DNA of 61,452 bases from contig CAKSWQ010000009.1 in the NCBI GenBank assembly GCA_934512105.1, forward strand, positions 1-61,452. Direction: 5' to 3'. The notes under the pieces are model-generated. The model was not told the origin of the DNA and searched no databases. It saw only the letters and a program-made list of their open reading frames with translations. How positions within the stretch are numbered: the first letter of the stretch is position 1; every line of letters starts with the position of its first letter. The stretch comes from an uncultured Faecalibacterium sp. Lineage in GTDB: Bacteria > Bacillota > Clostridia > Oscillospirales > Ruminococcaceae. Of this stretch, positions 18,199-27,659 are shown piece by piece. A program made the translations under genes and the position numbers.

Positions 18199-19596
18199 TC
18201 AGCTGCGGTCGTTCTCGTCAAAGGGGTCGCCGCACTCCGGGCAGAACTTGGGCGGGTGTGCAGGGTCTGCCGGTTCCCAGCCGCACTTGTCGCACTTATA
18301 CTTGGGCGTACCGGCGGGCTTGGGTCTGCCGCACTCAGAGCAGAATTTGCCCTTGTTTACTGCGCCGCAGCTGCAGATCCAGCCCTCTGCTGCTGCCGGG
18401 CGGGGCTTGCCGCACTCCGGGCAGAACTTACCGGTAACGGTAGCACCGCAGCTGCAAGTCCAGCTATCTGCAGGCTTCGGCTCCGGCTTTTTGCTGCCAC
18501 ATTCCGGGCAGAACTTGCCGGTAACGGTAGCGCCGCAGCTGCACTTCCAACTGCCCGCCGGAGAGGTCGGCTGCTGAGGCGCAGCGGTCTGCTGACCCAT
18601 GGCAAACAGGTTCTGGGCGTTCATGCCGTTTGCGCCGGCTGCCATACCCATGCCCATAAAGCCGGTCATGGCACCGGCGGTGTTGCCGGCGGCGGTCTTC
18701 ATGGCATCGATCTGGCCGCCCACCAGACGGGCTGCTGCGGTAGTGGGGTCGGTGGTCATGGCGTTCTCTTCCCACTCGGTGATCTTCTTCTGCTGTTCCT
18801 CCGGGATGGACAGGGAGTTGATGTTGAAGGAGAACACCTCAATGCCGCGCTTTTTGCGCCAGACATTGGACAGCTGCTCGTTGAGGGCCTCGGAGATCTC
18901 CAGTGTGTGGGCGGGGATCTCGTAATACTGCACCTTGTTGGCCGAAAGGGTAGCCAGCGCCGGCTGCAAAGCATTCATCAGTTCGCTCTTCAGGCGGGGA
19001 GCCAGCTCCGAGGCGTCATATTGCGTGGAAACGTTGCTGCACACATTGGTGTAGAACAGCAGCGGGTCGCAGATGCGGTAAGTAAAGCTGCCGTTGCAGC
19101 GAATGTTCACCGAGAGCTTATAGCCCCGCTCCTCACTGACCACCACGCGGAACGGAATGGGGGTGGCGGTGCCGTACAGGATCTCGCCCAGTTCCTTGGT
19201 GTTGATGTAGTACACCCGCTGATCCTTGCCGGTATCGCCGCCATAGGTAAAGCGCTTGGCTACGGTCTGGAAGGTAGCGGCCAGACTATCGCCGAAGTTG
19301 CCGGTGAACACGCTGGGCTCGGTGGAGGAATCAAAGGTATACTCGCCCGACTCGGCGCACACCTCTACAACCTTGCCCTGCTCCACGATGAGCATACACT
19401 GACCATCGGCCACAGCAATGCCGCTGCCGTTGGTGATGATGTTATCCTCGCCGTGGTTGGAACTGCGGCGGGAGGTGCGCTTCTGACCTTTGACCATCAG
19501 CACGTCCTTATCCAGAGAATCGCAATAGAAAAATTCCTTCCACTGATCTGCAAGAGTTCCGCCCAGTGCGCCCATACCTGCTTTGATCAAACCCAT
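18199..19596 (-). CDS. SPFH-domain protein with four C-terminal zinc ribbons (YdjI-like)
   Basis: A 465-residue cytoplasmic SPFH/virion-core-type protein (MGLIKAGMGALGGTLADQW start, SPFH fold about 30-290). A Gly/Met-rich linker (about 290-335) leads to four zinc ribbons. Three are near-identical repeats of the form W-x-CSCGA-x-V/N-x-GKFCxECG, and the last is YKCDKCGWEP with KFCPECGDPF. First gene of the three-gene operon, with a strong AGGAGG site. Family members assemble scaffolds at the membrane; the tandem ribbons probably bind proteins or nucleic acid. No pspA is adjacent, unlike in Bacillus. Confidence 0.85.
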   Translation of the reverse strand: MGLIKAGMGALGGTLADQWKEFFYCDSLDKDVLMVKGQKRTSRRSSNHGEDNIITNGSGIAVADGQCMLIVEQGKVVEVCAESGEYTFDSSTEPSVFTGNFGDSLAATFQTVAKRFTYGGDTGKDQRVYYINTKELGEILYGTATPIPFRVVVSEERGYKLSVNIRCNGSFTYRICDPLLFYTNVCSNVSTQYDASELAPRLKSELMNALQPALATLSANKVQYYEIPAHTLEISEALNEQLSNVWRKKRGIEVFSFNINSLSIPEEQQKKITEWEENAMTTDPTTAAARLVGGQIDAMKTAAGNTAGAMTGFMGMGMAAGANGMNAQNLFAMGQQTAAPQQPTSPAGSWKCSCGATVTGKFCPECGSKKPEPKPADSWTCSCGATVTGKFCPECGKPRPAAAEGWICSCGAVNKGKFCSECGRPKPAGTPKYKCDKCGWEPADPAHPPKFCPECGDPFDENDRS

Positions 19597-19641
19597 AGTA
19601 AATTCCTCCTGTATGTTTTATTGATTTGGTAAACGCTGACA

Positions 19642-19713
19642 GTTCTGCCTGCGTTCTGCTTTCGTCTTTTTTATCATGCAGAACGATTTCGTTTGCAAAA
19701 AGGTTCTGCCTGC
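19642..19713. repeat. Cluster of GTTCTGC repeats in the SPFH-operon leader
   Basis: Three direct GTTCTGC copies (19642, 19653 and 19703; the first and third extend to GTTCTGCCTGC) and one inverted copy (19678-19684), within 72 bases upstream of the SPFH gene. Possible regulator sites. A minus-strand TTGCAA-N17-GATAAA lies among them as a weak promoter candidate. Confidence 0.4.
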
Positions 19714-19823
19714 TCAGGGGTAAGGGTCAGATACAATTGATATTATAATCATACTGCAATAAAGCACTGAACGCAAGGTATTTCTAACCGTTGCCATCTG
19801 CCTTTGCATTTTCTTTCACAAAA

Positions 19824-19859
19824 AGAACACCGGAGCGTCCATCGAGGCTCCGGTGTTCT
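19824..19859 (-). terminator. Terminator of trkA-trkH
   Basis: A 13-bp perfect stem (AGAACACCGGAGC and its complement) followed on the minus strand by TTTT, 40 bases beyond the trkH stop. Confidence 0.88.
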
Positions 19860-19898
19860 GAAATAATAATTTTCTTTCTTGTTTCGCGCCGAAAAAGC

Positions 19899-21341
19899 TT
19901 AGAACCGCCGCCATGTATCCGGCATAAACAGCACCAGCATGGGGAAGATCTCCAGACGGCCGGCCAGCATATCGAAGATCAGTACCAGCTTTGCGGGGTC
20001 TGCAAAGCAGCCGAAGTTCTGCATGGGGCCTACCTTGACAAGGCCCGGACCGATGTTGTTCAGGGTAGCGGCCACGGCGGTAAAGTTCGTCACCATGTCA
20101 AAGCCGTTCAGGCTGATGAGGAAGAAGGAGGCCGCAAAGATAAAGATATACGCCGCAATGAACACGTTGGTGGTGCGGATGGTCTCGTGGTTGATCAGCT
20201 TGCCGTCCATGCGGGCGGGTGCTACCACCTGCGGGTGCAGGGCGGTCTTGAGCTCCTTAGTCAAGGTCTTGCCCAGAATGAGGAAGCGGCTCACCTTGAT
20301 GCCGCCGCCGGTACTGCCCGCACAGGCACCAATAAACATAAGCATGACCAGAATTTCCTTGGAGAGGGTGGGCCACAGGTCAAAGTCACAGCTGGAGAAG
20401 CCGGTGGTAGTAATGATGGAGCCCACCTGAAAAGCGGCCTGCCGCAGCGCCTCGCCAAAGCTGTTGTACATACTATAAATGTTGGCAGTGATGATGCCCA
20501 CTGCCACTGCGATGACCACAAAGTAGCCCCGCACCTCCTCGCTGGCGGCGGCGCGGCGGAACTTGCGCATGAGCAGCAGAAAGTAGGCGTTGAAGTTGAC
20601 ACCGAACAGGATCATGAAGATGGTCACGACCCACTGGATGTAGGGCGAAAAGCTGCTGAAGCTATCGTTGCGGAAGCCGAAGCCGCCGGTGCCCGCCGTA
20701 CCAAAGGCGGTGAGCAGCGCCTCGAACAGGGGCATTCTGCCAACCAGCAGGAACACCAGCTCCAGCATGGTAAGAGCAAAGTAAATGCCGTACAGAATTT
20801 TAGCGGTGGACTGCACCTTGGGCACCAGCTTGTCCACCTGCGGGCCGGGGCTTTCCGCCTTCATCAGGTTGACGTGGGAGCCGCCGGTCAGCGGCAGCAG
20901 CGAGAGCAGAAACACCAGAACGCCCATGCCGCCGATCCAGTGGGTGAAGCTGCGCCAGAACAGAATACCGTTGGGCAGATCCTCCACGGCGGGCAGGATG
21001 CTGGCACCGGTGGTGGTAAAGCCGGAGACCGTCTCAAACAGGGCATCCACGGGGTTCGGGATGCAGCCGGTGAGCACAAAGGGCACCGCGCCCATCACCG
21101 AGATGAACACCCAGCACAGCGAGGTAGCCGCAAAGCCCTCGCGCATATAGAACACCTTACTGCGGGGCTTGATGGTGTGCAGGGCATAGCCGATGCCGGC
21201 GCTGACGGCAGCTGTGAGCAGAAACACGCCCAGCACTATCCACTCGCCATACACAAGGCTGGCGGCGGCGGGTAACAGCAGCAGTGCGCCCTCGATCATC
21301 AGCACATAGCCCAGCAGACGGAAAACGATCGCATAATTCAT
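19899..21341 (-). CDS. trkH: Trk potassium uptake channel subunit TrkH
   Basis: A 480-residue K+ channel of the TrkH/KtrB superfamily with about ten membrane segments. Selectivity-filter-like loops are visible (TVSGFTTTGASILP, AFGTAGTGGFGF, ITTTGFSSCDFDLWP, NNIGPG). It lies 12 bases downstream of trkA, its cytoplasmic gating partner, in one operon. Length and motifs are normal. Confidence 0.95.
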   Translation of the reverse strand: MNYAIVFRLLGYVLMIEGALLLLPAAASLVYGEWIVLGVFLLTAAVSAGIGYALHTIKPRSKVFYMREGFAATSLCWVFISVMGAVPFVLTGCIPNPVDALFETVSGFTTTGASILPAVEDLPNGILFWRSFTHWIGGMGVLVFLLSLLPLTGGSHVNLMKAESPGPQVDKLVPKVQSTAKILYGIYFALTMLELVFLLVGRMPLFEALLTAFGTAGTGGFGFRNDSFSSFSPYIQWVVTIFMILFGVNFNAYFLLLMRKFRRAAASEEVRGYFVVIAVAVGIITANIYSMYNSFGEALRQAAFQVGSIITTTGFSSCDFDLWPTLSKEILVMLMFIGACAGSTGGGIKVSRFLILGKTLTKELKTALHPQVVAPARMDGKLINHETIRTTNVFIAAYIFIFAASFFLISLNGFDMVTNFTAVAATLNNIGPGLVKVGPMQNFGCFADPAKLVLIFDMLAGRLEIFPMLVLFMPDTWRRF

Positions 21342-21353
21342 AGTCTGCCTCCG

Positions 21354-22706
21354 TCAGTGCTCCACGATATCGCGCAGATCGTGCAGACCGTGCTCCAGCG
21401 TGACCACGATGACGTTATCGCCCACCTGGATCTGGTCGCCGCCGCGGGGGATCAAAATCTTGCTGCCGCGGGTAATGCAGCACAGCAGCAGGTTCTTTTT
21501 CAGGTGCAGCTGGCTCAGGGGCACGCCGGTGGCGGCGCTCTCCTCGTGCACCGTAAATTCCAGTGCCTCCACGCGGTCGTCCAGAATGCGGTACAGGGTC
21601 TTGATGTTGCTGCCCGCCTCGTTCTGCAGGGCGCGGACGTACTGCACGATGTAGTCACAGGTCATGTACTTGGGGTAGACCACGCTGCCCAGATCCAACC
21701 CGGCCAGAATATCGTCAAATTCCAGACGGTTGACCTTGGTCACCAGCTTGCCCTGCGAGTGCTTTTTGGCAAACAGGGTCAGCAGCACATTCTCCTCGTC
21801 GATGTTGGTCAGCGCCACAAAAGCCTCGGTGGATTCCAGCCCCTCGGAAAGCAAAAACTCGCGGTTGGAGCCGTCCTCGTTCAGGATCTGTGCGCCGGGC
21901 AGCTGCTCGGCCAGTTCTACGCAGCGGGCAGCGTCCCGCTCCACGATGCGCACCCGCACATGGTTTTCCAGCAGCTCCTGACTGAGGTAGTAGGCAATGG
22001 CACCGCCGCCCACGATGAGGGCGTTGCGCACCGGCTGCACCGGCAGATGCAGCTGCTGGAAGAAGGCGTGGGCCTTTTCCTGCGTGGCAAGGAAGGTGAC
22101 CTGATCGCCCTTTTGCAGCACGAAGTTACCGTTGGGGATGATGACCCCGCCGTCACGCTCCACTGCGCACACCAGAATATCGCTCTTGAGCCGGGTGGGG
22201 ATCTCGCGGATGGCTACACCGTCCAGTGCATCGGGCAGCGCAAACTTGATCAGCCGCACACGGCCGTCCGCAAAGGTATCGATCTTGCTGGCACCGGGGA
22301 ACCGCAGCAGATGGGAGATCTCCTTTGCTGCTGCCATTTCCGGGTTGATGATGGCGGAAATACCGATCTGCTTTTTGATAAAGTCCAGCTCGTGGCTGTA
22401 AGACGGGTTGCGCACACGGGCAATGCCGTGGCAGTGACCCGCCTTTTTGGCAAACATGCAGCAAAGCAGGTTCAGTTCGTCCGAGCCTGTGACTGCAATG
22501 AACACGTCCGCATCCTCAATGCCCGCCTCGGACAGGGTGGTGATGGACGAGCCATTGCCCACGATGCCCAGCACGTCGTAGCTTTCGGTCAGGTGCTCCA
22601 CGCGCGCTTTGTTGGTGTCCACCACAGTTACGTTGTGGCCTTCCTCGCTGAGCTGGCGCGCCAGAGCCGTACCGACCTTGCCGCCGCCCACCAGAATGAT
22701 CTTCAT
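21354..22706 (-). CDS. trkA: Trk potassium uptake regulatory subunit TrkA
   Basis: A 450-residue cytoplasmic RCK protein that binds NAD(H) or nucleotides and gates TrkH. There are two Rossmann/RCK units: MKIILVGGGKVGTALARQL at the N-terminus and ALIVGGGAIAYYLSQEL near residue 230, each followed by a TrkA-C domain. I start at ATG 22706, the family start, with AAAGGA just upstream; the longer open frame adds a non-conserved Cys/Phe-rich leader. A TTTGCG-N16-TATACT pair near 22756-22783 on the minus strand is a possible promoter. Confidence 0.95.
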   Translation of the reverse strand: MKIILVGGGKVGTALARQLSEEGHNVTVVDTNKARVEHLTESYDVLGIVGNGSSITTLSEAGIEDADVFIAVTGSDELNLLCCMFAKKAGHCHGIARVRNPSYSHELDFIKKQIGISAIINPEMAAAKEISHLLRFPGASKIDTFADGRVRLIKFALPDALDGVAIREIPTRLKSDILVCAVERDGGVIIPNGNFVLQKGDQVTFLATQEKAHAFFQQLHLPVQPVRNALIVGGGAIAYYLSQELLENHVRVRIVERDAARCVELAEQLPGAQILNEDGSNREFLLSEGLESTEAFVALTNIDEENVLLTLFAKKHSQGKLVTKVNRLEFDDILAGLDLGSVVYPKYMTCDYIVQYVRALQNEAGSNIKTLYRILDDRVEALEFTVHEESAATGVPLSQLHLKKNLLLCCITRGSKILIPRGGDQIQVGDNVIVVTLEHGLHDLRDIVEH

Positions 22707-22876
22707 AACAAGTCCTTTCTCCTTTGGCAGCCCCTTTTCTGGGGCATACAAGTACAGTATAGTATAGCATATCCCTCCGCAAAGTTCTACTGTTTGCTCC
22801 GCAAATACAGCGAATTGCTTAAAAAGCGACTGTTTCTTTGTGCAAAAGAACAATTTGCAGCATAAAATGCAAAAAT

Positions 22877-22908
22877 GGGACTGCCGCACATCTTTGTGCA
22901 ACAGTCCC
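22877..22908 (-). terminator. Terminator of deoB-pdp
   Basis: A two-part stem (GGGACTG and GCACA pairing with TGTGC and CAGTCCC), followed on the minus strand by ATTTTTGC, 18 bases after the pdp stop. Confidence 0.8.
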
Positions 22909-22926
22909 TTGGAGATTCTATGAAAT

Positions 22927-24246
22927 TCAGTACCGTTCTACGCCGTCCTTAGTGACAAGGGCGTACACCAGCGGGGCTTCCTCCGGCTTTTCAGCGCCGT
23001 ACACAAGGCCGCTGCGATACTCGGCGGCAGCGGCTTCAAACTTGTCCGCTGCGCCGTAGAAGGTGGCAAGGCTCTCACCCTTATGGACGTAATCACCGCG
23101 CTTTTTGTGCAGGGTGATACCGGCGGCAAAGTCCAGCGGGTCGCCCTTTTTCTGGCGGCCTGCGCCCAGCAGCACGCTGGCAGAGCCGATCTTTTCCGCG
23201 TCATTGGCCACGATGTAACCGTCCTGCTCGGCCAGCAATTCGTAGCTGGCAGCAGGCTGTGCAAACAGGCTGTAATCCTCCAGTACCCGGACATCGCCGC
23301 CCTGTGCGGCAAACATTTCCTTGCACTTTTCAAAGGCAGAGCCGTCCGCAATCACAGCCTCGGCCATGGCGCGGCAGTGGGCGGCATCGCCCTTGCCTGC
23401 CAGCACCAGCATATTGGCTGCCAGTTGCAGGCACACCTCGGTCAGGTCTGCCGGGCCGTGGCCTTTGAGCACGTCCATGCTCTCCATCACTTCCAGACTG
23501 TTGCCGATATTGTGCCCCAGCGGGGTATCCATATCGGTGATCATGGCGGCCACCCGGCGGCCATGGTGGGTGCCGATGGCCACCATCAGCTGCGCCAACT
23601 CAATGCTCTGATCCACAGTTTTCATAAAGGCACCGGTGCCAGTGGTGACGTCCAGCAGAATAGCGTCCGAGCCGGAGGCCAGCTTTTTGGACATGATGCT
23701 GGAGGCGATCAGCGGGATACAGCTGACGGTGGCGGTAACGTCCCGCAGGGCGTACATCTTTTTATCTGCCACCGCGATGCCCTCGCTCTGGCCGATGACC
23801 GACAGACCGATCCGGTTCACCTGTGCAAAAAATTCCTCCTGCGAGAGGGCAGTCTTTGTGCCGGGCACGCTTTCCATCTTGTCGATGGTACCGCCGGTGT
23901 GACCTAAGCCCCGGCCGCTCATTTTTGCGATCTTCACCCCGCAGGCCGCCACGATGGGCGCAATGACCAGCGTGGTCTTATCGCCCACGCCGCCGGTGGA
24001 GTGCTTGTCCACCTTGATGCCCGGAATGGGCGAAAGGTCTACCATCACGCCGCTGTGCGCCATTACATCGGTCAGCTCGGCGGTCTCCTCGTTGGTCATG
24101 CCGCGCAGGTATACTGCCATCATCCATGCGGCCATCTGATAATCAGCCACTTCCCCGCTGACAAAGCCGTTGACAATGGCTTCCAGCTCCTCCCGGGTGT
24201 GGGTGCCGCCATCCCGCTTTTTTGCGATCAGATCATAAATACGCAT
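22927..24246 (-). CDS. pdp: Pyrimidine-nucleoside phosphorylase
   Basis: Splits uridine or (deoxy)thymidine with phosphate into base and (deoxy)ribose-1-phosphate for salvage. The 439 residues match the thymidine/pyrimidine phosphorylase family: DKHSTGGVGDKTTLVIAPIVAACGV near residue 80, SGRGLGHTGGTIDK near residue 110, and a C-terminal domain with LHKKRGDYVHKGE. It lies 37 bases after deoB, whose enzyme takes the released ribose-1-phosphate. A deoA assignment (thymidine-specific) cannot be excluded, but Firmicutes enzymes usually accept both nucleosides. Confidence 0.93.
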   Translation of the reverse strand: MRIYDLIAKKRDGGTHTREELEAIVNGFVSGEVADYQMAAWMMAVYLRGMTNEETAELTDVMAHSGVMVDLSPIPGIKVDKHSTGGVGDKTTLVIAPIVAACGVKIAKMSGRGLGHTGGTIDKMESVPGTKTALSQEEFFAQVNRIGLSVIGQSEGIAVADKKMYALRDVTATVSCIPLIASSIMSKKLASGSDAILLDVTTGTGAFMKTVDQSIELAQLMVAIGTHHGRRVAAMITDMDTPLGHNIGNSLEVMESMDVLKGHGPADLTEVCLQLAANMLVLAGKGDAAHCRAMAEAVIADGSAFEKCKEMFAAQGGDVRVLEDYSLFAQPAASYELLAEQDGYIVANDAEKIGSASVLLGAGRQKKGDPLDFAAGITLHKKRGDYVHKGESLATFYGAADKFEAAAAEYRSGLVYGAEKPEEAPLVYALVTKDGVERY

Positions 24247-24283
24247 CGTTTCACGCTCCTGTTCTTATAGCTTTTGGGGCGTT

Positions 24284-25462
24284 TTATGCCCGGATCTCCT
24301 GCCATACGCTCTTGCCGTCCAGCGTGGAAGCGTCCACTTCCAGATACTCGCAGATGGTCTTGGCAACGGTGCCGAAGCACAGCTTGGTGCCCAGATCCGT
24401 GCCCGCCTTTATGCCCTTGCCGCAGACCAGATACGGCACATACTCGCGGGTATGGTCGGTGGTCTTGGTATAGGAGGGGTCACAGCCGTGGTCGGCAGTG
24501 ATCATGAGCAGGTCGCCCTCCCGCATCCCCGGCAGGAAATCGGCCAGAAAACGGTCGAACTCGGTGGCGGCGGCGGCGTAGCCTGCCACATCGCGGCGGT
24601 GGCCGTAGAGCATATCAAAATCCACCAGATTCACGAAGGCAAGGCCTTCAAAATCCCGGGTCTGCAAGGCCTTGGTAAAGGCGATGCCATTGGTATTGCC
24701 GGTGGTCTTGATCTTTTCGGTCACGCCCTCGCCGTCAAAGATATCGTAGATCTTGCCCACGGCAATCACGTCCTTGTCGGCAGACTTCAGCAGATCCAGC
24801 ATGGTGGCGCGGGGCGGCTTCAGGCTCAGGTCGTGGCGGTTGGTGGTGCGGTAGAAGGTGTCGGCGCTGTTGCCAAGGAAAGGGCGGGCGATCACGCGGC
24901 CCACACCGTACTTGCCCTTGAGCATTTCCCGGGCGATCTCACAGTAACGGTACAGCTCCTGCACCGGCACCAGTTCTTCGTTGGCAGCAACCTGAAAAAC
25001 GCTGTCGGCGCTGGTGTAGACGATGAGGGCGTTTTCCCGCATGGCCTGTTCGCCGTAATCCTTCAGCACCTGCGTGCCGGAATAAGGCTTGTTGCACAGC
25101 ACCTTGTGGCCGGTCTTTTGCTCATACTCCCGGATCAGTTCCTCCGGGAAGCCCTCGGGGAAGGTAGGCAGCGGCTCCGGGCTGACCACACCGGCGATCT
25201 CCCAGTGGCCGATGGTGGTATCCTTGCCCATGCTCTGCTCCTGCAGGCGGGCAAAGGCAGCCGCCGGGGCATCCGTTCTCTCCCCTGCGGTCACGCCGTC
25301 AATGTTGAACAGGCCCAGCTTGCGCAGGTTGGGGCAATTGAAATTGGGGTGGTTCGCAATGGCACCCAGGGTGTTGGTGCCTGCATCGCCGAAGGCAGCG
25401 GCGTCCGGCTCTGCGCCGATGCCAAAGCTGTCCAGCACGATCAGAAAAACACGTTTTTCCAT
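24284..25462 (-). CDS. deoB: Phosphopentomutase
   Basis: Interconverts (deoxy)ribose-1-phosphate and -5-phosphate, linking nucleoside breakdown to the pentose phosphate pathway. The 392 residues show the alkaline-phosphatase-superfamily metal sites: MEKRVFLIVLDSFGIG at the start, VNLVDFDMLYGHRRD and ITADHGCDPSY. I place the start at the ATG (25462) with GGAG 8 bases upstream; a GTG three codons earlier with GGAG 7 bases upstream is an alternative. First gene of the deoB-pdp operon. Confidence 0.95.
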   Translation of the reverse strand: MEKRVFLIVLDSFGIGAEPDAAAFGDAGTNTLGAIANHPNFNCPNLRKLGLFNIDGVTAGERTDAPAAAFARLQEQSMGKDTTIGHWEIAGVVSPEPLPTFPEGFPEELIREYEQKTGHKVLCNKPYSGTQVLKDYGEQAMRENALIVYTSADSVFQVAANEELVPVQELYRYCEIAREMLKGKYGVGRVIARPFLGNSADTFYRTTNRHDLSLKPPRATMLDLLKSADKDVIAVGKIYDIFDGEGVTEKIKTTGNTNGIAFTKALQTRDFEGLAFVNLVDFDMLYGHRRDVAGYAAAATEFDRFLADFLPGMREGDLLMITADHGCDPSYTKTTDHTREYVPYLVCGKGIKAGTDLGTKLCFGTVAKTICEYLEVDASTLDGKSVWQEIRA

Positions 25463-25519
25463 AATGGTCACTCCATTTCTCCGGGGCGCGTCCCGGAACA
25501 GTACTACTTTATTACCCTT

Positions 25520-25548
25520 ATTATAAGCAAAAAACCCCTCAGATGCAA
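25520..25548 (-). promoter_or_regulatory. deoB promoter
   Basis: TTGCAT-N17-TATAAT on the minus strand, 58 bases upstream of the deoB start. Confidence 0.75.
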
Positions 25549-25708
25549 GAGGAAGCGCCCTTGTGCGGTCTTATCAGTTTTTACGTTTTGCAGCAGTTTT
25601 CCCCTGTCGGACAGCACGCAGAAAGCTGCGGCGCATCGTTAAAACATTTACAATCTCTTTTTTGGGCATCAGCAGACGCAAAAACTTGTATTCAAGCAAA
25701 AATTCCTC

Positions 25709-25737
25709 TTGCTCTCTTGCACCGGAAGGATTATAAT
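25709..25737 (+). promoter_or_regulatory. pyk promoter
   Basis: TTGCTC-N17-TATAAT on the plus strand, giving a leader of about 140 bases before pyk. The stretch from 25549 to 25885 otherwise holds no convincing gene. Confidence 0.7.
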
Positions 25738-25885
25738 AATAGGTGGTAGAGTTTTGTGTTTTCCGCTTTACCACATAAACCGACCCGCTGTACCAGGAGC
25801 TTTTTGTTTCCCTTGGTCATACACAGCAGCCTGCAGGGATGCTGTGCCGGATATAAGTAAGAGAGAGTTGACGGAGGTATATTGC

Positions 25886-27637
25886 ATGAGAAAGACGAAA
25901 ATTATTTGCACCCTTGGCCCTTCCACCGATAAGGAAGGCGTGCTGCGCGATCTGATCGCCAACGGCATGAACGTGGCCCGCTTCAATTTTTCCCACGGTT
26001 CCCACGAGGAGCATCTGGGCCGCTTTGAAAAACTGAAGGCTCTGCGCGAGGAGCTGGGCAAGCCCGTGGCCGCACTGCTGGACACCAAGGGCCCCGAGAT
26101 CCGCCTGAAGGACTTCAAGAACGGCGTTGAGAATCTGGTTGCAGGCCAGACCTTTACCCTGACCACCCGCGATGTGGAGGGCACCAACGAGATCTGCTCC
26201 ATCACCTATAAGGACCTGCCCATGGACGTGGAGCCGGGCGGCACCATCATGCTGGACGACGGCCTGATCAAGCTGCAGATCCAGACCGTGAACGACACCG
26301 ACATCGTCTGCACCGTGCTGAACAACGGCAAGATCAAGAACAAGAAGGGCGTCAACGTGCCCGGCGTGCACCTGTCCATGCCGTATATGAGCCAGCGCGA
26401 TAAGGACGATATCATCTTCGGCATCCAGCAGGGCTACGATTTCATTGCCGCTTCCTTTGTGCGCACCGCACAGGACGTGTACGATATCCGCAACCTGCTG
26501 AACCAGTACGACTCCAACATCCGCATCATTGCAAAGATCGAGAACCGCGAGGGCGTGAACAACATCGACAGCATTCTGGCCGCTGCCGACGCCGTGATGG
26601 TGGCCCGTGGCGATCTGGGCGTGGAGATCGACTTCACCGAGCTGCCCGGCATCCAGAAGACCATCATCGACCGCTCCTTCTCCTTCGGCAAGCCCATCGT
26701 CACCGCTACCCAGATGCTGGACAGCATGATGGTGAACCCCCGCCCCACCCGCGCCGAGATCTCGGACGTGGCAAACGCCATCTACGACGGCACCTCTGCC
26801 ATTATGCTGTCCGGTGAGACCGCTGCCGGTGCCTACCCCGTGGAGGCACTCAAGACCATGTCTGCTATTGCCGAGCGCACCGAGCAGGAGGGCTTCCATC
26901 TGCGCGGTCGCACGATGGATTCCAACCCCGGCAAGATCAGCGTTTCTGACGCTACCGCCCATGCTGCCTGCCTGACCGCACGGGACGTGAACGCCGCCGC
27001 CATCGTTACCGTGTCCGAGTCCGGCACTACTGCCCGCCTGCTGAGCAAGTACCGTCCGCAGCAGCCCATCATTGCCTGCGTCATGCGCGAGCAGGTGCAG
27101 CGTCAGCTGTCCCTGAGCTGGGGCATCACCCCGCTGATGATGTCTCTGGCACACAGCACCGATGAGCTGATCGAGATGTCCACCGCTCTGGCCAAGGAGA
27201 ACGGCTACCTGCACAACGGCGAGCTGGCTGTTGTGACCGCAGGCGTGCCCGTGGGCGTTTCCGGCACCACCAACATGATCAAGATCCACATGGTGGGCAA
27301 CTGTCTGGCTACCGGCGTGGGTGTCGGCCCTGAGAACAACGATGTTGCCAGCGGCAAGGCCTGCGTCTGCCGCACCATGGACGAGGTGCGCGCCAAGTTC
27401 AAGCCCGGCATGGTGCTTGTGGTGCCTTCCACCAGCAACGAGATGCTGAGTTTTGTGCGCGATGCCGCCGCTCTGGTGGTAGAGGAGCCCGGCCTGAACA
27501 GCCACGCCGCCATTGCCGGCAAGGCACTGCTGAAGCCCACCGTTGTGGGTGCCGCCGGTGCTACCAGCCACATCCGCGATGGTCTGATGGTGGCTGTGGA
27601 CTGCGCACACGGCAGTGTGCAGCGCCTGCAGGGCTAA
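25886..27637 (+). CDS. pyk: Pyruvate kinase with C-terminal PEP-utiliser domain
   Basis: Last step of glycolysis: phosphoenolpyruvate plus ADP gives pyruvate plus ATP. The 583 residues have the TIM-barrel catalytic core (MRKTKIICTLGPSTD, then RFNFSHGSHEEH, DTKGPEIR, IAKIENREGVNNID and the MVARGDLGVEI region), the regulatory alpha/beta domain, and a C-terminal PEP-utiliser-like domain of about 110 residues (GLNSHAAIAGKALLKPTVVG), as in Geobacillus-type enzymes. Start at ATG 25886 with GGAGG 9 bases upstream. luxS follows after 22 bases without a terminator, so both are probably on one transcript. Confidence 0.97.
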   Translation: MRKTKIICTLGPSTDKEGVLRDLIANGMNVARFNFSHGSHEEHLGRFEKLKALREELGKPVAALLDTKGPEIRLKDFKNGVENLVAGQTFTLTTRDVEGTNEICSITYKDLPMDVEPGGTIMLDDGLIKLQIQTVNDTDIVCTVLNNGKIKNKKGVNVPGVHLSMPYMSQRDKDDIIFGIQQGYDFIAASFVRTAQDVYDIRNLLNQYDSNIRIIAKIENREGVNNIDSILAAADAVMVARGDLGVEIDFTELPGIQKTIIDRSFSFGKPIVTATQMLDSMMVNPRPTRAEISDVANAIYDGTSAIMLSGETAAGAYPVEALKTMSAIAERTEQEGFHLRGRTMDSNPGKISVSDATAHAACLTARDVNAAAIVTVSESGTTARLLSKYRPQQPIIACVMREQVQRQLSLSWGITPLMMSLAHSTDELIEMSTALAKENGYLHNGELAVVTAGVPVGVSGTTNMIKIHMVGNCLATGVGVGPENNDVASGKACVCRTMDEVRAKFKPGMVLVVPSTSNEMLSFVRDAAALVVEEPGLNSHAAIAGKALLKPTVVGAAGATSHIRDGLMVAVDCAHGSVQRLQG

Positions 27638-27659
27638 GACATAAAAGGAGAACCGTAGC

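Noticed and set aside
25574..25774. Possible 66-codon gene on the minus strand between deoB and pyk
   Set aside because: The protein looks plausible, but the start is GTG without a clear ribosome-binding site, and the region contains the pyk promoter. Not supported enough to list.
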